Positions 25,614-33,915 of a stretch of 64,000 nucleotides of DNA are shown in pieces (the stretch's first letter is position 1; each line of letters opens with the position of its first letter). The notes below the pieces were generated by a model that was given only the letters and a program-made list of their open reading frames with translations, did not search any database and was not told the origin of the DNA. This DNA comes from Streptomyces sp. NBC_01317. Lineage in GTDB: Bacteria; Actinomycetota; Actinomycetes; Streptomycetales; Streptomycetaceae. Made by a program: the position numbers and the translations under genes. Location of the stretch: NCBI RefSeq assembly GCF_035961655.1, contig NZ_CP108393.1:7587501-7651500 (forward strand), written 5' to 3'.

Positions 25614-27239
25614 GTGAGACTCGTAGCTTCCACCCCCCGCAAGAACGCCGTCCGCGTCGCCGCGCTCGTCGCCTCGGCCGCGATGGTGGCCGTCGCCTTC
25701 CAGAGCGGCCCGGCCGTCGCCCAGCCCGACGCCGCCCGTGACAGCGGCGCCGTCGCCGTGGCGTTCACCGCCGCCCAGCGTGTGACCGCCATCCAGTCCG
25801 CGCAGGCGGACACGGCGAGCGAGGCCAAGACCCTCGGTCTCGGCGCGCAGGAGAAGCTGGTCGTCAGGGACGTCGTCAAGGACGCCGACGGCACCGTGCA
25901 CACCCGGTACGAGCGTACCTTCGCGGGCCTGCCCGTCCTCGGCGGCGACCTCGTCGTCCACGAGAGCCCGGCCGGCAAGCAGACCGTCACCAAGGCGACC
26001 CCGGCGAAGATAGCCGTGGCCACCACCGACGCGGCGGTCACCGCCTCCGGCGCCAAGTCGACCGCGCTCAAGGCCGCTTCGGCGGAGAAGACCGCCAAGG
26101 CCGAGACGGGCACCGCGCCCCGCAAGGTCGTCTGGGCGGCCGGCAGCAAGCCCGTCCTCGCCTGGGAGACCGTCGTCAAGGGCTTCCAGCCCGACGGCAC
26201 CCCGAGCGAACTGCACGTCGTCACCGACGCGGCCACCGGCAAGGAGCTGTTCCGGGACGAGGCCATCGAGACCGGCACCGGCACCGGCAAGTACAACGGC
26301 ACCGTCCCGCTCACGACCACCAAGAGCGGCACCACGTACAACCTGACCGACGGCGCGCGCGGCGGTCACAAGACGTACGACCTCAACCAGAAGACGTCGG
26401 GCACCGGCACCCTCTTCACCGACGCCGACGACGTCTGGAGCGGCGGCCGCCAGACCGCCGCCGTGGACGTCGCCTACGGCGCGGCCGAGACCTGGGACTT
26501 CTACAAGAACGTCCTCGGCCGCAACGGCATCAAGAACAACGGTGTCGCGTCCTACTCCCGCGCCCACTACGGCAACAGCTACGTGAACGCGTTCTGGGAC
26601 GACAGCTGCTTCTGCATGACGTACGGCGACGGCTCGGGCAACGCCAACCCGCTGACGTCGATCGACGTCGCCGCCCACGAGATGAGCCACGGCCTCACCG
26701 CGGCCACGGCGAAGCTGACGTACTCGGCGGAGTCCGGCGGTCTCAACGAGGCCACCTCCGACATCTTCGGCACCGCGGTCGAGTTCTACTCCAACACCTC
26801 CACCGACCCGGGTGACTACCTCATCGGTGAGAAGATCAACATCAACGGCAACGGCACGCCGCTGCGCTACCAGGACAAGCCGAGCAAGGACGGCGCCTCC
26901 AAGGACGCCTGGTCGTCGACGCTGAAGAACCTCGACGTCCACTACTCCTCGGGCCCCGCCAACCACTTCTTCTACCTGCTGTCCGAGGGCAGCGGCGCGA
27001 AGACCATCAACGGCGTGAGCTACAACAGCCCCACGTCCAACGGGTCGACGGTCACCGGCATCGGCCGGGACAAGGCCATCCAGATCTGGTACAAGGCGCT
27101 CACCACGTACATGACGTCGAGCACCAACTACGCGAAGGCGCGCACCGCGACGCTCAGCGCGGCCGGCGCCCTGTACGGCACGACCAGCGCCGAGTACAAG
27201 GCCGTCGGCGCCGCGTGGAGCGCCGTCAACGTCGCCTGA
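25614..27239 (+). CDS. Secreted M4 (thermolysin-like) neutral metallopeptidase
   Basis: 541-residue preproenzyme. Signal peptide to about residue 37 (KNAVRVAALVASAAMVAVAF, AVAQP). FTP/PepSY-type propeptide to about residue 215 (HTRYERTFAGLPVLGGDLVV). The mature domain has the zinc site His355-Glu356-x-x-His359 in AAHEMSHGLTAAT, the third ligand Glu379 in GGLNEATSD, and the catalytic His region LDVHYSSGPANHFFYLLS. It cleaves proteins outside the cell for nutrition. GTG at 25614 has GGAG five bases upstream. Such genes are often regulated by a neighbouring LysR; none is present here. Confidence 0.95.
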   Translation: MRLVASTPRKNAVRVAALVASAAMVAVAFQSGPAVAQPDAARDSGAVAVAFTAAQRVTAIQSAQADTASEAKTLGLGAQEKLVVRDVVKDADGTVHTRYERTFAGLPVLGGDLVVHESPAGKQTVTKATPAKIAVATTDAAVTASGAKSTALKAASAEKTAKAETGTAPRKVVWAAGSKPVLAWETVVKGFQPDGTPSELHVVTDAATGKELFRDEAIETGTGTGKYNGTVPLTTTKSGTTYNLTDGARGGHKTYDLNQKTSGTGTLFTDADDVWSGGRQTAAVDVAYGAAETWDFYKNVLGRNGIKNNGVASYSRAHYGNSYVNAFWDDSCFCMTYGDGSGNANPLTSIDVAAHEMSHGLTAATAKLTYSAESGGLNEATSDIFGTAVEFYSNTSTDPGDYLIGEKININGNGTPLRYQDKPSKDGASKDAWSSTLKNLDVHYSSGPANHFFYLLSEGSGAKTINGVSYNSPTSNGSTVTGIGRDKAIQIWYKALTTYMTSSTNYAKARTATLSAAGALYGTTSAEYKAVGAAWSAVNVA

Positions 27240-27271
27240 TCCGGCGTAGCACCCAGCGGTAGGCGGTACCC

Positions 27272-27318
27272 CCGGGCACGGGTCCCTCGCGTTCGCGACG
27301 CGAGGGACCCGTGCCCGG
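27272..27318 (+). terminator. Strong 20-bp-stem terminator of the M4 protease
   Basis: Arms 27272-27291 and 27299-27318 are exact reverse complements (ccgggcacgggtccctcgcg and its complement) with the 7-base loop ttcgcga, 33 bases behind the stop. Confidence 0.92.
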
Positions 27319-27466
27319 CCGTTTTCGCCGGGACGGCCGGGCGGCCGGGGCGGTGAGGGTTCGTCACGCGCCCCCACGGCGAGGTGCCGTGTGCCGGGAC
27401 GCCGCCCGGCCGCATGATGGGCGCACCGGCCCGTGGGGGGACGCCCAGAGAGAGGAAGACGGCTCC

Positions 27467-28897
27467 GTGTCCTCGCAGCCCCCCGACCCCCGGCGCTGGA
27501 AGGCGCTCGCCGTCTGTCTTGTCGCGGCCTTCATGACCCTGCTCGACGTGTCCATCGTCAACGTCGCGCTGCCGTCGATCCGGGAGGGGCTCGGCGCCCC
27601 CGAGTCCGACCTGCAGTGGGTCGTCTCCGGATACGCCCTGGTCTACGGCCTCTTCCTGATCCCCGCAGGCCGCCTCGGCGACGCCCGTGGCAGGCGTCCG
27701 GTGTTCATGGTGGGCCTCACCCTCTTCGTCCTCGCGTCGGCGGCCTGCGGCGCCGCGCAGTCCAGCGGGTGGCTGGTGACCGCCCGGCTGATCCAGGGAG
27801 CGGCGGGCGGTGTGGTCGCCCCGCAGGTGTCCGCCCTCATCCAGCAGATGTTCTCCGGCCGGGAACGCGGCCGGGCCTTCGGCATGTTCGGCACCGTCGT
27901 CGGGATCTCCACCGCCGTCGGCCCCCTGCTCGGCGGGCTGATCATCCAGGCGGCCGGCGCGCACGACGGCTGGCGGTGGGTGTTCTACGTCAACCTGCCG
28001 CTGGGGGCCGTCTGCCTCCTGCTGGCCCACCGTCTGCTGCCCGACACCCCGGCGGCGGGCCACGTCCGGATCCGCGACCTCGACCCGGTCGGCGTGCTGC
28101 TGCTCGGTTCGGGAGTGGTGGCTCTGCTCCTGCCCTTCGTGGAGTCACGCGAGTGGCACGGGAACACCAAGTGGCTGCTGGTGGTGGTCGCCGCCGCGCT
28201 GCTGACGGCCTTCGTACGGTGGGAGGCCCACAGCAGGAAGGGTGGCACCCAACCGGTCCTGAACCTGGCCCTCTTCCGTATCCATTCGTTCTGGCTGGGC
28301 TGTCTGATGATCCTGTTCTACTTCGGCGGCTTCACCTCGATCTTCTTCATCACCACGCTCTTCCTGCAGAGCGGACTGCACTACTCGGCGCTCCTGGCCG
28401 GGCTGACCATCACCCCCTTCGCCCTGGGCTCCGGGGTGTCCGCGGGCATCGGCGGACGGCTGGTCGGCCGCTTCGGCCGGCCGCTGATCGTCGTCGGGCT
28501 GACCATGGTGGTGGCCGGACTGGCCCTCACCGTGCTCGCCGTCCATCTGGTCCCCGGCCACCACGCCGGCTGGGCGATGGCCGGGCCCCTGCTGCTCGCC
28601 GGTCTCGGCAGCGGCCTGGTCATCTCGCCGAACCAGACCCTCACCCTCGCCGAGGTGCCGGTCGCCGGCGCGGGCAGCGCGGGCGGGACGCTCCAGACGG
28701 GACAGCGGGTGGGCTCCTCGATCGGTATCGCCGCCATCGGCTCCGTCTTCTTCGCGCAGGTCTCCCGGGACGGCTGGGCGTCGGCGTACGAGCACGGCCT
28801 GGTCGTGTCGGTGGCCTTCGCGCTGGCGGCCCTCGTCGTGGCGGTGACCGACGTGATCGTGGGGCACCGGAAGAAGAACGCGGCGGCGGGCTCGTAG
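27467..28897 (+). CDS. DHA2-family MFS drug exporter (14 spans)
   Basis: 476-residue proton-coupled multidrug efflux protein of the EmrB/QacA type. Seen: span 1 with AAFMTLLDVSIVNVALPSI (the LDxTxxNVALP-like motif), GRLGDARGRRPVFM (motif A), RLIQGAAGGVVAPQ (motif B) and GPLLGGLI (motif C); fourteen hydrophobic segments can be counted. The cargo cannot be named. GTG at 27467 follows GAGAGAGGAAGAC. There is no TetR or MarR gene beside it, so its control must be in trans. Confidence 0.9.
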   Translation: MSSQPPDPRRWKALAVCLVAAFMTLLDVSIVNVALPSIREGLGAPESDLQWVVSGYALVYGLFLIPAGRLGDARGRRPVFMVGLTLFVLASAACGAAQSSGWLVTARLIQGAAGGVVAPQVSALIQQMFSGRERGRAFGMFGTVVGISTAVGPLLGGLIIQAAGAHDGWRWVFYVNLPLGAVCLLLAHRLLPDTPAAGHVRIRDLDPVGVLLLGSGVVALLLPFVESREWHGNTKWLLVVVAAALLTAFVRWEAHSRKGGTQPVLNLALFRIHSFWLGCLMILFYFGGFTSIFFITTLFLQSGLHYSALLAGLTITPFALGSGVSAGIGGRLVGRFGRPLIVVGLTMVVAGLALTVLAVHLVPGHHAGWAMAGPLLLAGLGSGLVISPNQTLTLAEVPVAGAGSAGGTLQTGQRVGSSIGIAAIGSVFFAQVSRDGWASAYEHGLVVSVAFALAALVVAVTDVIVGHRKKNAAAGS

Positions 28898-28912
28898 GGG
28901 CGAGCGGACCCG

Positions 28913-28948
28913 GGTGTACGGGCCACCCCCGCAGGTGTACGGACCACC
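28913..28948 (+). repeat. Two 15-bp direct repeats behind the MFS gene
   Basis: ggtgtacgggccacc at 28913-28927 and ggtgtacggaccacc at 28934-28948 differ by one base and repeat at a period of 21 bases, starting 15 bases after the stop codon. Confidence 0.75.
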
Positions 28949-28950
28949 AC

Positions 28951-29001
28951 GGCCGCGCCCGCCCACGGGCCGGGGGATCCGGTACGTGGACGGGCGCGGC
29001 C
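28951..29001. terminator. Bidirectional terminator between convergent genes
   Basis: ggccgcgcccg at 28951-28961 pairs exactly with 28991-29001 around a 29-base loop that is itself GC-rich. It lies between the MFS gene and the minus-strand membrane gene ending at 29018. Confidence 0.55.
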
Positions 29002-29017
29002 CGTGCGGAACTTCTCG

Positions 29018-30124
29018 CTACGCGCGTGCGGCCACGGCCGCCTGCCGGCGGAGCGTCAGGGCCGTACCGGCGAGACCCACGGCGGCGACGGCACAGACCA
29101 CCGCCACCACGGACGCCCCCGGGAACGTGCCCAGACTGCTCGACAGCAGGTCCATGCCGACGACGGCCGAGACGGCCTGCGCGACCACCACCGCCAGGGC
29201 CGCCGAGGCGCCCGCCACCCAGAGGCGCACGGAGTCCCGTACCGCCAGCCACACGGCGCTCACCAGGCACACCACGGTGAGCGCGAGGGACAGCACGTCG
29301 GCGACGCTGCCGGACCCCAGACGTGTGTAGTCCGTGGGCAGGTGGAGCACCGCGCACACGACCAGCAGCGCCACGGTCGGCCAGCGCAGCACCGACCGCA
29401 GCGCGGAGGCGGGGGCGGGGACAGCCGTCTTGCCGGCCCGGCGCTGAGGCCGGACACCCGCCGCTGCCGCTGCCGCTGCCGCTGCCGCTGCCGGGGCCGG
29501 GGCCGGGGCCGACGCGGAGGCCGGGGCAGGGCGGCTGAACGCCGCCGCGATCCCCGCCCGGCGTATCGCCCGCGCCGGAGCGTCCGCCCTGGCATCCCCG
29601 TCCCTGTCGTCACCGGCCTCCGTGGTGTCCGTCTCCACGGCGTCCGCCGCCGCGGCGTCGGCGGTGACCCCGGGCCGCGCCATGGACCGGGCGCTCTCGC
29701 CCTCGTCGCCGCCGAAGATGTTCACCAGCTCGGCCACGTCCTCGATCGGCCTGCCCACGGCCGCGGCGCGCAGCGTCGTGTCGGCCTCGTCGAACTCGTG
29801 GGGAGGCTCGTGCAGCAGGGCGACCAGCTGCATGACCTCCTCCAGGGGACGGGCCACCGCGGCGGCGCGCAGCGCCTCGTCACCGGGGCTGGGCACCTCA
29901 CCGGTCCGCCGCAGCAGACTGACCAGCGCGGCGACCTCCTCCAGCGGCCGTTCGGTCGCGGCCGTCCAGAGCAGGGTCCGTATCGGCTCCTGACCGGGCT
30001 CCATGGACAGGGTCCCGGTGTCGGTGAGGCCGGTGAGGGCGGCGAGAGCGGCATCGTCCGGCGGACGCGGACGGCTCCCGTCGCGATCCTCGGCGGCGTG
30101 ATCGAGGTGGGGGTCAAGAGACAT
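29018..30124 (-). CDS. Membrane protein with N-terminal 38-residue repeats and Ala/Pro linker
   Basis: 368-residue protein, function unknown. Residues about 45-160 hold three repeats of about 38-40 residues whose cores are AATERPLEEVAALVSLLRR, AAVARPLEEVMQLVALLHE and AAVGRPIEDVAELVNIFGG. A long Ala/Pro-rich linker follows (about 165-245), encoded by hexanucleotide repeats. The C-terminal 120 residues form four membrane spans (WPTVALLVVCAVLHL, VLSLALTVVCLVSAVWLAV, LWVAGASAALAVVVAQAVSA, ASVVAVVCAVAAVGLAGTAL). It lies downstream of the sigma-factor gene pair on the same strand, 158 bases from the second one, so it may be part of that regulatory unit. Confidence 0.75.
   Translation of the reverse strand: MSLDPHLDHAAEDRDGSRPRPPDDAALAALTGLTDTGTLSMEPGQEPIRTLLWTAATERPLEEVAALVSLLRRTGEVPSPGDEALRAAAVARPLEEVMQLVALLHEPPHEFDEADTTLRAAAVGRPIEDVAELVNIFGGDEGESARSMARPGVTADAAAADAVETDTTEAGDDRDGDARADAPARAIRRAGIAAAFSRPAPASASAPAPAPAAAAAAAAAAAGVRPQRRAGKTAVPAPASALRSVLRWPTVALLVVCAVLHLPTDYTRLGSGSVADVLSLALTVVCLVSAVWLAVRDSVRLWVAGASAALAVVVAQAVSAVVGMDLLSSSLGTFPGASVVAVVCAVAAVGLAGTALTLRRQAAVAARA
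29461..29508. repeat. Hexanucleotide repeats encoding an Ala/Pro linker
   Basis: Five exact ccgctg units (29461-29490) followed by three exact ccgggg units (29491-29508). Read on the minus strand inside the membrane-protein gene they give repeated Ala-Pro and then repeated Ala-Ala. As pure repeats they are prone to in-frame length change by slippage. Confidence 0.9.
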
Positions 30125-30282
30125 GGCGCGGCTCCCTCTGCCGAACTCCACGGGCGGGCACACACCCTGGTGGTCACCGTGCGGCCACATACGGCGCACG
30201 CTTTGTTACATGAAATGCCCTGGTGCGGAGATTGCGCCATCCGGGACCGGCATACGAGGGGTTCTCGCCGTACCGCGCATGG

Positions 30283-31032
30283 TCAGCGCGGCCGTGCGCC
30301 CTCCGTTCCCGGCCGGGTGATCGGCCGGGTGACCGGCCAGGTGACCAGCGTCTCGTCGGGCTGCGGCACCTCGCCGTAGTCCTCGTCCGCGCTGTCGACG
30401 CGCAGCCGGTTGACGACGGCCTCCAGCGCGGCGGGCAGCGTGGGATGCCTGCCCCGGTGACACTGCCCGATGAGGTCGTGGCGGACGGCCTCGGGCAGCA
30501 GCGAGGAAAGAGAGGGGACCGGGGACGGCACGGTGTCCGAAGAGGTACGGCCGGAGCCGGCCAGCCTGCGGGACTCGGCGCGCCAGTGGGCCGCGTCCCG
30601 GAACTCGGCACGCTGCTGGTGGGCGAGGAAGAGACAGAACGCCGCCGTCCGGTTGCCGCCGCCCGCCGCGAACTGCCACCAGAACTGGGCCGCGTCCCGG
30701 TGCCCCGTCAGATGCAGCAGCGCGGCGAAGACCACGGCGCCCTGCGGGTCTATCCGGTCGTGGTCGACCAGCTGGGCCAAGCAGCCGGCCGCCTCGGGGG
30801 CGTTCAGGACGAGCGCGACGGCCAGGTCCAGGTCACGGGCCGCCTGTTCGTGCGCGGTGGCACAGCCGCCGGGGGCCCGCACGGCCCCCTCCGCCCGCTC
30901 CTGGGCCCGCTCCCCGGCCCGCGCGGCGGCGCGCCGCAGGGCGCTGTCGGTGTCGTAGGTGTCGTACGCGCCCGCGAGGACTTCCGCGTCGTCCAGCAGC
31001 ACCTGGACCCGGGCGCCTTCCGTTCCCCTCAC
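30283..31032 (-). CDS. Helical protein translationally coupled to a sigma factor
   Basis: 249-residue cytoplasmic protein with no named domain. It is largely helical, with ARDLDLAVALVLNAPEAAGC, GAVVFAALLHLTGHRDAAQF, WWQFAAGGGNRTAAFCLFLA and HQQRAEFRDAAHWRAESRRL, a pattern like two TPR-type repeats. Its GTG overlaps the sigma-factor stop (GTGA at 31032-31029), so the two are made together. Inference: an anti-sigma or co-regulator. It has no membrane span and no zinc HxxxCxxC motif, unlike classical anti-sigma proteins. The last 20 residues contain a four-residue repeat (VTWP, VTRP, ITRP) from a 12-bp tandem duplication. Confidence 0.8.
   Translation of the reverse strand: MRGTEGARVQVLLDDAEVLAGAYDTYDTDSALRRAAARAGERAQERAEGAVRAPGGCATAHEQAARDLDLAVALVLNAPEAAGCLAQLVDHDRIDPQGAVVFAALLHLTGHRDAAQFWWQFAAGGGNRTAAFCLFLAHQQRAEFRDAAHWRAESRRLAGSGRTSSDTVPSPVPSLSSLLPEAVRHDLIGQCHRGRHPTLPAALEAVVNRLRVDSADEDYGEVPQPDETLVTWPVTRPITRPGTEGARPR
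30310..30345. repeat. Three 12-bp in-frame tandem units near a stop codon
   Basis: cggccgggtgat, cggccgggtgac and cggccaggtgac at 30310-30345. They encode consecutive V-T/I-T-x-P tetrapeptides eight residues before the stop of the sigma-coupled gene. Confidence 0.85.
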
Positions 31033-31667
31033 CTGGCGGGTCCCAACTCCCTGGCCAGCCGTCGCCGTGCGTGTCGTACGTGCGAGCGGACGGTCGGCAC
31101 CTCGATGCCCAGGTACTCGGCGACCACCTCGTCCGGCACGCGGAGCACGTAGCGCAGCACGACGACGTCGTACTGCCGCTCGGGCAGCCGCGAGATGGCG
31201 CCGTACAGACCGATCTCGTTCTCCAGGACCGTGAACTGATCGGGCGTCCCGTGCTGGAGGAGCTTGCGGGCGGCCGCGTCGAACGCCGCGGTGTCGACGA
31301 GGGCCGGCGGTCCGTCGTGCGCGTCCTGCCGCCGGGCGACCTCCTCCTTGAGGACCGCCCAGGCGTACTGCGACACGGACTCCTGGAGCAGGACGTGCGG
31401 CCAGTGCTCCAGCAGGCGGGCGCAGGCCGACTCGACCACGCTCTCGGCGACGGGCCGGGAACCGACCTGGGTGTGGGCGTACCGCAGCCACAGGCGATGG
31501 TGGTGGGCGGCGAAGGCGTCGAACGTCAGGGCCAGTCGGCGGCTGGAACGGTCCGTGTGCCGGCGTACGCCGGGCGCGGTCGGATCCGGTCCCACCGGGT
31601 CGCGCGGATCCGGACGAGCCGGGTCGCGTACCTCCACGCCCAGGGCCCCGTCGCTGTCACGGGCCAT
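31029..31667 (-). CDS. Sigma-70 family (ECF-like) RNA polymerase sigma factor
   Basis: 212-residue sigma factor. Region 2 (about 50-110) is weak but recognisable in FDAFAAHHHRLWLRYAHTQV and ESVSQYAWAVLKEEVARRQD. Region 4 is clear: ISRLPERQYDVVVLRYVLR, then the helix-turn-helix EVVAEYLGIEVPTVRSHVRH. The first 45 residues are a Pro/Asp/Arg-rich tail. ATG at 31667 has AAAGGGCGG ahead. It is the first gene of a unit with the coupled helical protein and probably the membrane protein behind it. Its target promoters are unknown. Confidence 0.85.
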   Translation of the reverse strand: MARDSDGALGVEVRDPARPDPRDPVGPDPTAPGVRRHTDRSSRRLALTFDAFAAHHHRLWLRYAHTQVGSRPVAESVVESACARLLEHWPHVLLQESVSQYAWAVLKEEVARRQDAHDGPPALVDTAAFDAAARKLLQHGTPDQFTVLENEIGLYGAISRLPERQYDVVVLRYVLRVPDEVVAEYLGIEVPTVRSHVRHARRRLARELGPAR

Positions 31668-31859
31668 CAGGTGCCGCCCTTTCGGTTCTTCCCCGTCAGG
31701 AAGGGATTTCCTTCCCGGGGTCAGTCAACCGGATGTCTGTGGTGGCGGTGGAGTGGTTCGACGAAAAACTTTCTGCGCGTCACCCTCCGCGCAGGGGGAG
31801 TTGACGCGTCTCGTACCGTGGTCCCTCCTAGTGGGCGGACGTGGGAAGCGGGGCGTGCG

Positions 31860-32669
31860 GTGGCCGACGGCAGCACGGTGGACCTGGAGCTGGACAGGGC
31901 GCATTCAGCCCGGATGTACGACTACTACCTGGGCGGGACGACCAATTTCCCGGCCGATCGGGAGGGGGCGGCGCGCGCGATGAGCGCTTTCCCCTCGATC
32001 CTGGCGACGGCGCGGATCAACCGGCGTTTCATGCACCGTTCCGTGCGGTTCCTCGCACGCTCGGGGATGGACCAGTTCCTCGACATAGGCACCGGTATCC
32101 CCACGTCACCCAACCTGCACGAGGTGGCGCAGGCGGAGGTGCCGCACGCGCGTGTCGTCTACACGGACAACGACCCGATCGTGCTGGCGCACGCCCGCGC
32201 ACTCCTGCACAGCCATCCGGCCGGACGTACCGCGTACGTGGAAGCGGACGTCACCGAGCCCGAGGCGCTCCTGGCCGCCGACGAGATCCGTACGACACTG
32301 GACCTCACCCGGCCCGTCGCCCTCAGCCTCAACGCGCTGCTGCACTTCGTGACCGACGACCACGGCGCCCACGACCTGGTGGACCACCTCAAGGCCGCGC
32401 TGCCCTCCGGCAGCACGCTCGCGATCGCCCATGTGACGACGGAGTTCGACCCCGAGGGCATCGCGCGCCTCACGGAGGCCTACCGCGCCTCCGGTACGCC
32501 GGGGCAGGCGCGTACGCGCGAGGAGATAGCCCGCTTCTTCGACGGCTGGGAGCTGCTGGACCCGGGGATCGTCGCGTCCCACCGGTGGCGTCCCGACCCC
32601 GGCGACGGCCAGGACGGGTCCACCGACAAGGAAGCCGCCTGCTACGTGGGCGTGGCCCGCAAGCCCTGA
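31860..32669 (+). CDS. SAM-dependent methyltransferase, DUF574 family
   Basis: 269-residue protein of the actinobacterial DUF574 family. Seen: the N-terminal family signature ARMYDYYLGGTTNFPADREG, the SAM-binding FLDIGTGIPTSPNLHEVAQ, the acidic loop VVYTDNDPIVLAHARALL, ADVTEPEAL, and ALSLNALLHFVTDD. Substrate unknown; many Streptomyces carry dozens of paralogues scattered in accessory regions. GTG at 31860 was selected by position of the signature; its ribosome site is weak. Divergent from the sigma factor gene and followed by a terminator shared with the CNNM gene. Confidence 0.88.
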   Translation: MADGSTVDLELDRAHSARMYDYYLGGTTNFPADREGAARAMSAFPSILATARINRRFMHRSVRFLARSGMDQFLDIGTGIPTSPNLHEVAQAEVPHARVVYTDNDPIVLAHARALLHSHPAGRTAYVEADVTEPEALLAADEIRTTLDLTRPVALSLNALLHFVTDDHGAHDLVDHLKAALPSGSTLAIAHVTTEFDPEGIARLTEAYRASGTPGQARTREEIARFFDGWELLDPGIVASHRWRPDPGDGQDGSTDKEAACYVGVARKP

Positions 32670-32814
32670 CCTGGGGCGCGGCGTTCGCGACAGGCCCCGC
32701 GCGACGCGTCCGGCGCGCGGGACGGCTCCGCTCCGTTACCGAGTCGTCGCCTTCGGCTCCGGGCCGACGTGTTCCCTTCCCGGCGCGAATGCGATACCCA
32801 TGACGGACGCGGAC

Positions 32815-32856
32815 GAGGAGCGGCCGGTGCCCGGGGCGGGGCACCGGTCGCTCCTC
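32815..32856. terminator. Bidirectional terminator
   Basis: 18-bp stem gaggagcggccggtgccc / gggcaccggtcgctcctc with one mismatch and a six-base loop, between the convergent DUF574 and CNNM genes. Confidence 0.85.
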
Positions 32857-32880
32857 TGCCGCCGTGTCCGGTTCTCCCGG

Positions 32881-33915
32881 TCAGCCGGCGGCTGCCTGGA
32901 CACCGGCGGCGGGACCGACCAGTTCGTCCAGGACATCTTCCATGGTGACAAAGCCGATGACGGTTCCCCGGTCGCCGGTGACGGCGGCCAGATGGGTGCC
33001 CGCGGCGCGCATCGCCGTCATCGTGTCGTCGAGCGGGGTGTCGATCTCGACCCTGACCATGGTGTGCAGGGCGGAGCGCGGGAAGGGCCGCGTCCGGTCG
33101 GCCGCGCCGAGGGCGTCCTTGATGTGCAGGTAGCCGAGGACGGTACGGTCGGGGCCGGTCACCGGCAGCCGTGAGAAGCCGGACGACGCGGCCGTACGCT
33201 CCAGCTGCTGCGGGGTGATCCCGTGGTCCACCATGACGGTCCTGCCCAGCGGGACCATCACCTCGCCGGCGGGCCGGGTGCCCAGCTCCAGGGCGTCCCG
33301 CAGGCGCTCACCGTCCGCCGGGTCGAGCAGCCCCGCCTCGCTGGAGTCCTTGACCAGCCGGGCGAGTTCGTCGTCCGTGAAGACGGCCGTCACCTCGTCC
33401 TTGGCCTCGACCCTGAGCAGCCGCAGCAGCAGGTTCGCGAACGCGTTGATCCCGAAGATCACCGGCCGCAGCGCCCGGGTGAGGGCGATCAGCGGCGGCG
33501 CGAGCAGCAGCGCGGTCGGCGCGGGCGCCGCCAGCGCGATGTTCTTCGGCACCATCTCGCCGATGAGCATGTGCAGATACGTCGCGAGGGTCAGCGCGAC
33601 CACGAACGCGATCGGGTGGATCAGCGCCTCGGGCACCCCGGCCGCCTCGAACGGCGGCTCCAGCAGGTGCGCGATGGCCGGCTCGGCGACCGCGCCCAGC
33701 ACCAGCGAGGAGATCGTGATGCCGAGCTGGGCGGTGGCCATGGCCGCGGAGAGGTGCTGCAAGCCCCACAGCGTCGTCTTCGCGCGCCGGCCGCCCTTGA
33801 GCGCCGCCGGTTCGATCTGGCTGCGCCGTACCGAGATCAGGGCGAACTCCGCCCCGACGAAGAACGCGTTCGTCAGGAGGGTCAGCGCGCCGATGGCCAG
33901 TTGCAGGCCGGTCAT
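32881..33915 (-). CDS. CNNM/CorC (hemolysin-family) membrane protein with CBS pair, second gene
   Basis: 344-residue membrane protein: DUF21 transmembrane domain (1-180, with NAFFVGAEFALISVRRSQI, QLGITISSLVLGAVAEPAI and HMLIGEMVPKNIALA) and a CBS domain pair (about 215-335, GEVMVPLGRTVMVDHGITP, GYLHIKDALG, TVIGFVTMEDVLDELVG). It lacks the C-terminal CorC/HlyC domain found in its neighbour. The family is linked to magnesium/cobalt efflux or Mg-dependent homeostasis. Its ATG overlaps the stop of the upstream paralogue (ATGA, 33915-33912), so both are co-translated and probably act as a pair. Confidence 0.9.
   Translation of the reverse strand: MTGLQLAIGALTLLTNAFFVGAEFALISVRRSQIEPAALKGGRRAKTTLWGLQHLSAAMATAQLGITISSLVLGAVAEPAIAHLLEPPFEAAGVPEALIHPIAFVVALTLATYLHMLIGEMVPKNIALAAPAPTALLLAPPLIALTRALRPVIFGINAFANLLLRLLRVEAKDEVTAVFTDDELARLVKDSSEAGLLDPADGERLRDALELGTRPAGEVMVPLGRTVMVDHGITPQQLERTAASSGFSRLPVTGPDRTVLGYLHIKDALGAADRTRPFPRSALHTMVRVEIDTPLDDTMTAMRAAGTHLAAVTGDRGTVIGFVTMEDVLDELVGPAAGVQAAAG

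Noticed and set aside
32736..32951. Small open frames between the DUF574 and CNNM genes
   Set aside because: They overlap the terminator hairpin and have neither a ribosome site nor normal codon use.
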